Part shown: positions 6,577-11,819 of the stretch, one piece after another
Numbering within the stretch: the first letter of the stretch is position 1
Layout of the letters: the number at the start of each line of letters is the position of its first letter
Assembly: GCA_030150085.1 (NCBI GenBank)
Contig: JASLGJ010000581.1
Coordinates: 1-11,819, forward strand
Length of the DNA: 11,819 nucleotides
Origin: Candidatus Elarobacter sp.
GTDB lineage: Bacteria > Vulcanimicrobiota > Vulcanimicrobiia > Vulcanimicrobiales > Vulcanimicrobiaceae
Direction of reading: 5' to 3'
The notes under the pieces: generated by a model
The model's database searches: none
Told to the model about the DNA's origin: nothing
Seen by the model: only the letters and a program-made list of their open reading frames with translations
Translations under genes and position numbers: made by a program

Positions 6577-6696
6577 GGTTTGGTGTGGTACAAAAGTCCC
6601 GAAGTGCTCACCTCGTAATTGAGTGGGCCGAAAAGCCTATATAACAGGAAGCTCCGGCTGCCGGCCGGCGCGACTCACGCACCACCTCGCCAAACT
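6577..6696 (+). promoter_or_regulatory. Candidate structured leader RNA, copy B (riboswitch-like)
   Basis: Positions 6577-6589 can pair with 6684-6696 at 12 of 13 positions (one U-U mismatch, two G-U pairs). The GGGAG ribosome site follows five bases later (6701-6705). Inside are TACAAAA at the 5' junction (6589-6595), a hairpin with 8 pairs and one bulged C (6606-6614 with 6621-6628, loop GTAATT), CCGAAAAGCCT (6628-6638), a hairpin closed by AGCC/GGCT (6634-6637 with 6656-6659), and ACGCACCACCTCG (6677-6689). The TACAAAA to ACCTCG distance is 95 nt here and 93 nt in copy A. The block GGGCCGAAAAGCC resembles the core of the c-di-GMP-I aptamer, but the 5' side fits poorly. It could be a c-di-GMP-I relative, another riboswitch class, or a protein-binding leader. 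Confidence 0.5.
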
Positions 6697-6712
6697 CGAT
6701 GGGAGCCTCGCC

Positions 6713-7192
6713 ATGCGCCGTTTGACCGCGCTGGGTTTTCTACTGCTCGCGCTCGCGCCCGCGGCCGCATCGGCCAAGCCCGCCGTCTCGCTCAAGCTCT
6801 CGGGCGCCTTCGTGCAGAAGAACGCCGACGGGAGCACCAAGCTGGTCCCGGTCAGCCAGGAGCAGGGCCGTTCCGGCGAGCGCATTCGCTGGGATCTCGC
6901 GGCCGCGAACGGCGGCGACTCGCCCGCCCTGGGGCTGACCCCGGTCGACAAGATCCAGCCCGGCTTCGTCTACGTGCCGGGCTCGGCGACCGCGCGCGGC
7001 GCGCGCGCCGAGTACTCGCTCGACAACGGGCGGACGTGGTCGGCCAGCCCGACCTACGTGCTCCAGACGCCGACCGGGCCGCAGGTTCGCAAGGCCGAGC
7101 CCGCGCGCTACACCGCCATCCGCTGGGTCAGCACGGCGGCGCTCAAGCCGGGCGCGACGGCTCACTACACGTACGAGGTCACCGTTCGGTGA
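6713..7192 (+). CDS. Small exported DUF11-like protein, first gene of the surface operon
   Basis: The 159-aa protein has a signal peptide (MRRLTALGFLLLALAPAAASA, cleavage after ASA at 21). The mature part is one Ig-like beta domain: VSLKLSGAFVQKNADG, then an ERIRWDLAAANGGDSPA segment typical of DUF11-type repeats, PGFVYVPGSATA (83-94), YSLDNGRTWSASPTY (101-115), and a closing TAIRWVSTAALKPGATAHY with a beta strand at the end. The closing phrase, in which arginine-tryptophan precedes a PG turn, is a common ending of this exported family. There is no enzymatic motif and no cysteine. The ATG at 6713 has GGGAG 7 nt upstream and begins a good signal peptide; the open frame upstream to 6623 runs through the leader RNA and is not used. 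The next gene begins 26 nt after its stop, so the two are co-transcribed. The function is probably envelope-related; the exact role is unknown. Confidence 0.85.
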   Translation: MRRLTALGFLLLALAPAAASAKPAVSLKLSGAFVQKNADGSTKLVPVSQEQGRSGERIRWDLAAANGGDSPALGLTPVDKIQPGFVYVPGSATARGARAEYSLDNGRTWSASPTYVLQTPTGPQVRKAEPARYTAIRWVSTAALKPGATAHYTYEVTVR

Positions 7193-7218
7193 GCTCGTCC
7201 TCCAGGGAAGGACTTCCG

Positions 7219-9621
7219 TTGAAGACGCTCGCGAGAGCGCTCGCGCTGGCGATCGTTTCGGGCTCGGTCGCGTTCTCCGCGCCCGCGAACGCCGCCACGC
7301 CGGCCGGCACCAACATCTCCAACGCCGCGACCGCGACCTACCAGGACGGTTCGGGCAACAGCTTCACCACCAACTCCAACACCGTCACGGTGGTGGTGCA
7401 GAACGTGGCCGCCGAGACGGTCACCAACCTCACCACCGGGCAGAACGTCGCCCCCTACCAGACCGTCACCGACAAGTGGACGCTGACCAACGGCGGCAAC
7501 AGCAGCGGTACGTTCCAGCTCACCGCGCTGCCGGCGACGACCACCAGCGGCTCGATCGCGCCGGCCGACACGACGATCCTGCTCACGCCCCAGGGCGGCG
7601 GCACCTTCAGCTACACGCTGACCGGCAACGCCGCCACCGACCTGGCCGCGCTCAACACGCAGCTCAACACGTACAACATCCCGGCCGGCAACACGGTCGA
7701 GGTCGACGTCAAGTACACCACCGGCAACGCGGTCGCGACCGCCAACCAGACCGACACGACCTCGGTCTCGGCGACCCTGACCTACGCCGGCGGCTCGGGC
7801 TACGCGGCGCAGACCACGCCCCCCTCGTCGGCCACCCAGAACGACACCCTGCAGCCCGACGCGGTCCTCGACGTGCTCAAGACGGACGTCGCGCCGACCA
7901 CCGCCGCGGCCAACATCAAGTACGACATCGCGGTGGCCAACCACGGCGCCTACGCGGCCCAGCCGGTCGCGCTGAGCTCGATCGGCAGCGGCCTCCCGGC
8001 CAGCGGCGTCATCGCCGCGATCGACGCGATCCCCGCCCCGGCCGGCGTGCCGCTGGCGCTCAAGACCGTGCCGACCGTCGCGACCAACGCGGCCAACGGC
8101 TACGCCGGCACGGGCGCGAGCGTCTATTTCACCACCGCCACCCCGTCGTTCTCGGGCTCGACGGTCTGGACGCAGATCACCGGCGCGACCACCGTGGGAG
8201 CGCTGGCGAACGCGACCTACCTCGCGCTGGTCGTCACCGGCCCCGGCTCCATCACCGGCAAGGGCGCGGGCTTCTCGTCCACCCCGACCGGCACCGGCAC
8301 GCTCCCCAGCGTCCCCAACCCGGCCGTGACGATGCACTTCGAGACCGCGCAGCCGGCCAAGGGCACCTCGGTCCAGAACATGGCCAACGCGATCGCCGGC
8401 AGCAACGCCACCGACGCGAGCGGCAACCCCGTGCCGCTGCTGATCGGGCCCAACTCGACCGGCGGCTACGACAACACCGCGGTCAGCGCGGCCGACCTCA
8501 ACGGCATGCTGCAGAACACCCGGGCCAGCAACGACGCGACCCCGGGCTCGGGCTCGGGCTTCTCGAACCGCGTCACCGACGCGGCGGTCAGCGCGGCGCT
8601 CAACCTGGGCCCGCTCAACCTGCCCGCGGCGACCGGCGCGTTCAGCCTGGCGGCCGGGGCGGCGGCCTACTACGACAGCGGCGCGGCCGACATCAACCAC
8701 GACTACACGGCGCTGGCGCTGTTCGGCGGCCAGACCTCGGGCGGCACCTACACCACCGCCGCCGCGCCGGGCGTGATCTCCGTGCCCAACACGCTGATCA
8801 ACAACGGCAACACCAGCGACACGTTCGCCATCACCGCGAGCGCGCTGACCAACACCACCGGCTGGACCGTGCAATACTCCACGAGCGCCAACTGCGCCGG
8901 TGCGACCGGGGCCTACACCACCGCGACCGTCGCGGTGGCCGCGAGCCTGACGTTCTACGCCTGCTACACGCCTCCGGCCAGCACCGCGCTGAGCGTCTAC
9001 ACGCCCTACGGCTACCAGCTCACCGCGACCTCGGTCAGCGACAACACGGTCGCCAACAGCAGCTACAACCTGCTCTACGCGGGCGGCTTCGTCGCCATGA
9101 GCAAGACCGCCGCGACCAGCGGCACGCCGCTGCAGGGCGCGCAGCCCTGCGCCAGCGCGCCGACCGCGGGCTGCACGGTGACCTACACGATCACCTACCA
9201 GAACCTGCTCCCCAAGAGCGGCAGCAACGACCTCTTCGGCGGCGCCACGCTGGCCTCGTCGGGAACGGGCACGCCGACCAGCGCCGGGATCAGCGGGTTC
9301 CAGGTGCTCGAGGACGGCGTCAACGGGGCCAAAGGCAACGCGGCCTCGGGCAACAATAACAACTGGGGCTGCTTCGGCACCTCGGCCGCCTGCGCCGCGG
9401 CGCTGACCACGGGGCTCACCGCGGCCCCCAGCGATCCCTCGGCGAAGTGCTCGTTCTTCTACCTGTCGGACAAGGGCGTCACCACGCTGACGACCGGCAA
9501 CGGCTCGGCCACCACGCCGAGCGCGGGCAGCCCGGCCAGCGCGTGGCGCTGCAGCTACGGCGCCAACCCGCTGACCGCGGGCACGACCCAGACCCTGACC
9601 TTCTCGACCACCATCAAGTAA
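7219..9621 (+). CDS. Large exported Thr/Ala/Asn-rich surface protein with DUF11-like beta repeats
   Basis: The 800-aa protein has a signal peptide ending in APANA (cleavage after 25). It then has the domain AGTNISNAATATYQDGSG...SNTVTVVV (29-60), common at the N-terminus of DUF11-rich proteins. Further Ig-like beta segments follow: TVTDKWTLTNGGNSSGTF (82-99), VLDVLKTDVAPTTAAANIKY (216-235), VISVPNTLINNGNTSDTFAI (519-538) and CTVTYTITYQNLLPKSGSND (652-671). All eight cysteines fall after residue 558, in close pairs (559/582, 644/652, 718/725, 744/778), suggesting disulfides outside the cytoplasm. There is no LPXTG or transmembrane anchor. The TTG start at 7219 is supported by GGGAAGGA 6 nt upstream and the signal peptide. 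Strong use of C-ending codons suggests high expression. It may be a cell-surface or S-layer-associated protein. The next gene starts 19 nt after its stop. Confidence 0.88.
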   Translation: MKTLARALALAIVSGSVAFSAPANAATPAGTNISNAATATYQDGSGNSFTTNSNTVTVVVQNVAAETVTNLTTGQNVAPYQTVTDKWTLTNGGNSSGTFQLTALPATTTSGSIAPADTTILLTPQGGGTFSYTLTGNAATDLAALNTQLNTYNIPAGNTVEVDVKYTTGNAVATANQTDTTSVSATLTYAGGSGYAAQTTPPSSATQNDTLQPDAVLDVLKTDVAPTTAAANIKYDIAVANHGAYAAQPVALSSIGSGLPASGVIAAIDAIPAPAGVPLALKTVPTVATNAANGYAGTGASVYFTTATPSFSGSTVWTQITGATTVGALANATYLALVVTGPGSITGKGAGFSSTPTGTGTLPSVPNPAVTMHFETAQPAKGTSVQNMANAIAGSNATDASGNPVPLLIGPNSTGGYDNTAVSAADLNGMLQNTRASNDATPGSGSGFSNRVTDAAVSAALNLGPLNLPAATGAFSLAAGAAAYYDSGAADINHDYTALALFGGQTSGGTYTTAAAPGVISVPNTLINNGNTSDTFAITASALTNTTGWTVQYSTSANCAGATGAYTTATVAVAASLTFYACYTPPASTALSVYTPYGYQLTATSVSDNTVANSSYNLLYAGGFVAMSKTAATSGTPLQGAQPCASAPTAGCTVTYTITYQNLLPKSGSNDLFGGATLASSGTGTPTSAGISGFQVLEDGVNGAKGNAASGNNNNWGCFGTSAACAAALTTGLTAAPSDPSAKCSFFYLSDKGVTTLTTGNGSATTPSAGSPASAWRCSYGANPLTAGTTQTLTFSTTIK

Positions 9622-9640
9622 AGGTCGAGAACCCCGCGCG

Positions 9641-11785
9641 ATGCCCCCCCGCCGGCTGCTCGGTGCGCTCGTCCTCGCCGCCGCCCTCGTCATCGAGGGC
9701 GGCGCGGGGACGAGCGCGTCGCCGGGCGGCACGGTCGTCGCCAACGCCGCCAGCGCATCGTACGAGGACGCGCCGGGCCACGTCGTGACGATCACCTCGA
9801 ACACGGTGCAGACCACCGTCGCGGCGGTCGGCGCCATCGCCGTCTCGCCCAAGGAAGACGCCGCGAACCCGGCGACCGAGTCGTACGCGGCCGGCTCGCC
9901 CATCACCCGGACCTTCACCATCACCAACGCCAGCAACATCCCCGACGCCTACACCATCACCGGCGTCACCAGCGGCGCGGGCAGCGTCACGTCGCTGGCG
10001 TTCCTCGACGCGAGCGGCGTGCCGGTTCCGGCGAGCGCCGGTTCCACCGTCTCGCCGACGGTTCCGCCGGGCGGCTCGCTCCGCGTGCTGGTGAGTCTCG
10101 CCACGACCGGCGTCGCCGTCGGCACGGCGTTTCCGATCGCGCTGAGCGCGCGCACCACCGCCGGCGGCACGGTCAACGGGCTGCAGTCCGACAGCGGCAA
10201 GGTGTGGGCCGTCGCCGCCACCCCGCCCGCGCTGGGCGGGCCGGGCGGCGCGAACGTGCCGATCTCCAAGACGGTCGACGAGACGCGCAGCGTGCAGTCG
10301 CAGCCGGGCTCGTCGATCACCTACCAGATCCGCTTCCAGAACTACGGCGCCGCGCCCGCGCTCAACGCGGTGCTGACCGACGCCGTGCCGGCCGGCATCC
10401 ACGCCGACCCGGCCTCGGTGAAGCTCAACGGCGCGCCGGCCGCCGCGACGCTGAGCGGCCAGACCCTGCGCGTGCCGCTGGGCACGCTGCCGCCCGGCGT
10501 GCCGATGACGGTCAGCGTCACGGCCACCGTCGACCCGGCCAACGTGCTCGGCGCGACCTACGTCAACGTCGCGTCGATCGGCGCCGACAACCTGCCCGCG
10601 CAGAGCACCACCCCGGCCAGCGTGCTGGTCGGCAAGACCGACATCGTCTTCGACGGTCTCTCCAACGGCGGCAAGCCGGTGGGCGGCGCGACCGTCTCGC
10701 TGGTCGACCCGCTGACCCTCAAGCCGATCCCGCTGCCGGCGAGCGGCGACGCGGTCAATCCCAAGAACGCCGACCCGTTCGTGACCGGGCCCGACGGCGT
10801 GTACGCCTTCACCATCCCCAGCCCGCCGGCCGGGACGACGCTCGCGTTCGACATCCTGATCCACGCCGGCGGCTACCTGGACCGCAAGATCGAGGTCCTC
10901 ATCACGCCCGACGCGAGCGGCACGCTCTACACCGTGCAGCTCACCTCGCGCGACGGCCAGCCGCTGGCGCGCGCCGGCACGTTCACCCTGACCGACCAGA
11001 GCGTCAAGCTGACCGACGTGTTCAGCCTGCTCGGCAACCTGCCGCTGTTCTCCAACAAGCCGATCGCGGTGACGAAGACCGCCGACCGCGGCACGGTCAC
11101 GCCGGGCGACCGGGTGCTGTACAGCGTCGGCTTCACCTCGACCGTGCCGACCGCGCTGGGCAGCACGACCGTGGTCGACACGCTCCCGGCCGGCCTGGCC
11201 TACGCGCGCGGCACCGCGGCGGTCGACGGCCGCCCGGCCGAGCCGGTCGCGGACGGGCGCGCGCTGCGCTGGCAGTTCGACTCGCTCGCCCCCAACGTCG
11301 CGCACACCATCACCTACGCCTGCGTGGTGCTGCCGGGCGTCGCGCCCGGCACGAACCTGGTCAACGGCGTGACGGTGAGCGGCAGCATCCCCGGCACCCT
11401 GGTCGGCTCGAGCGGCGCGGCGACGGCCGCGGTGCTCGTGCGCGGCGGCCCGTTCGGCGACCGCGCGGTGATCACCGGGCGGGTGTTCGCCGACGTGCTG
11501 GGCACCGGCCATTTCCGCGAAGGCGACCGCGGTGTGGCCGGCGCGCGCATCTACCTCGAGGACGGCGAGGCGGTCACCACCGACGCCGAGGGCCGCTTCT
11601 CGTTCCCCGGCGTGCGGCCGGGGATGCACGTCCTGCGCCTGGACGAGACGTCGCTGCCGCGCGACGTGCACGTCGCCGCCGACCGCCGCATCGACAGCCC
11701 GCGCAGCCCGGTTCGCCTGCTGCACGGCATCCTCGACGAGGGACTCTTGCAAGACGTGCAGTTCGCGCTGGAGCCGTTCCGATGA
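9641..11785 (+). CDS. Exported protein with two DUF11 modules and two prealbumin/SdrD-B-like modules
   Basis: The 714-aa protein has a signal peptide (about 1-26). Its N-terminal domain, GGTVVANAASASYEDAPG...SNTVQTTV (29-60), is a paralogue of that in the preceding gene. Next come an Ig-like segment (about 80-195), DUF11 module 1 (about 206-328, with ISKTVDETRSVQSQPGSSIT), a carboxypeptidase-regulatory-like beta module (about 333-445, with DGVYAFTIPSPPAG), DUF11 module 2 (about 476-600, with VTKTADRGTVTPGDRVLYSV), and an SdrD-B-like module (about 611-670, with GVAGARIYLEDGEAVTTDAE and GRFSFPGVRPG). Only one cysteine is present. This stalk-like order of beta modules is known from bacterial surface proteins, often beside outer-membrane barrel proteins. 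The ATG has only a poor Shine-Dalgarno, so translation may depend on the gene before it. A C7 run fills codons 2-4. Its stop overlaps the next start. Confidence 0.9.
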   Translation: MPPRRLLGALVLAAALVIEGGAGTSASPGGTVVANAASASYEDAPGHVVTITSNTVQTTVAAVGAIAVSPKEDAANPATESYAAGSPITRTFTITNASNIPDAYTITGVTSGAGSVTSLAFLDASGVPVPASAGSTVSPTVPPGGSLRVLVSLATTGVAVGTAFPIALSARTTAGGTVNGLQSDSGKVWAVAATPPALGGPGGANVPISKTVDETRSVQSQPGSSITYQIRFQNYGAAPALNAVLTDAVPAGIHADPASVKLNGAPAAATLSGQTLRVPLGTLPPGVPMTVSVTATVDPANVLGATYVNVASIGADNLPAQSTTPASVLVGKTDIVFDGLSNGGKPVGGATVSLVDPLTLKPIPLPASGDAVNPKNADPFVTGPDGVYAFTIPSPPAGTTLAFDILIHAGGYLDRKIEVLITPDASGTLYTVQLTSRDGQPLARAGTFTLTDQSVKLTDVFSLLGNLPLFSNKPIAVTKTADRGTVTPGDRVLYSVGFTSTVPTALGSTTVVDTLPAGLAYARGTAAVDGRPAEPVADGRALRWQFDSLAPNVAHTITYACVVLPGVAPGTNLVNGVTVSGSIPGTLVGSSGAATAAVLVRGGPFGDRAVITGRVFADVLGTGHFREGDRGVAGARIYLEDGEAVTTDAEGRFSFPGVRPGMHVLRLDETSLPRDVHVAADRRIDSPRSPVRLLHGILDEGLLQDVQFALEPFR

Positions 11786-11819
11786 ATTCCGTTCGCCGCC
11801 GCTTGAGCGCCGCCGGCAC
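11782..11819 (+). CDS. Start of the fourth operon gene, cut by window edge
   Basis: Only 12 codons are visible (MNSVRRRLSAAG). ATG at 11782 overlaps the TGA of the preceding gene as ATGA, and GGAG lies 8 nt upstream (11770-11773), so the two genes are translationally coupled. The run of Arg after a short start could be the basic region of a signal peptide, which would fit an exported partner such as an outer-membrane protein, but this cannot be judged from 12 residues. Confidence 0.6.
   Translation, partial: MNSVRRRLSAAG

Noticed and set aside
7165..9939. A 924-codon open frame on the minus strand opposite the surface operon
   Set aside because: The product is Arg/Gly/Val-rich without domain character. 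It is the antisense shadow of a GC-rich gene with strongly C-ending codons; the plus-strand frames have signal peptides, ribosome sites and known folds.
9614..11752. A 712-codon minus-strand open frame opposite the DUF11 protein
   Set aside because: Same shadow effect: Arg/Val/Gly repeats with no fold, while the opposite strand has clear DUF11 and SdrD-B-like modules.

Overview
The window is high-GC bacterial chromosome with dense, mostly short intergenic gaps and a strong preference for G or C at third codon positions. The exported products (signal peptides, DUF11 and SdrD-B-like surface modules, TPR protein) suggest a free-living bacterium with an elaborate envelope, probably diderm. The combination resembles what I know of Eremiobacterota (WPS-2) or Deinococcota, but no taxonomic marker is present, so that is only a guess.

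Left part (1-5284), ordinary genes: a class II fumarase (fumC, minus strand, C-terminus cut by the window edge); divergently, an exported TPR protein; convergent with it, an 88-aa protein of unknown function; a soluble PAS-PAS-degenerate GGDEF-EAL protein predicted to degrade c-di-GMP; and a convergent TetR-family regulator with a good promoter, a probable autoregulatory palindrome and an almost leaderless start.

Middle (5285-6712), the most unusual part: a 537-bp gap, then a 227-aa protein that looks like the ATPase and receiver part of a hybrid histidine kinase with its catalytic residues gone, then a 207-bp gap. Both gaps carry the same layout. Tandem GTNAA boxes repeat with exact 11-bp period (5398, 5495 and 6512). 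Each of the last two is followed by a run of five T and then a roughly 120-nt segment closed by a long inverted pairing and ending just before a Shine-Dalgarno. The two segments share TACAAAA at the 5' junction, CCGA-n-AGCCT in the middle and ACCTCG before the 3' arm at nearly the same spacing. I infer two copies of a structured cis-regulatory RNA under a shared OmpR/PhoB-type regulator. The second copy partly resembles the c-di-GMP-I (GEMM) aptamer.

Right part (6713-11819): a tightly packed operon of exported proteins. It holds a 159-aa protein with a DUF11-like segment, an 800-aa Thr/Ala/Asn-rich surface protein, a 714-aa protein with two DUF11 modules and two prealbumin-like or SdrD-B-like modules, and the first codons of a fourth gene translationally coupled by an ATGA overlap. 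The second and third proteins begin with the same N-terminal domain. A working model is that a transcriptional activator and an RNA leader set the expression of this surface operon, with the neighbouring c-di-GMP phosphodiesterase as a possible but unproven link.
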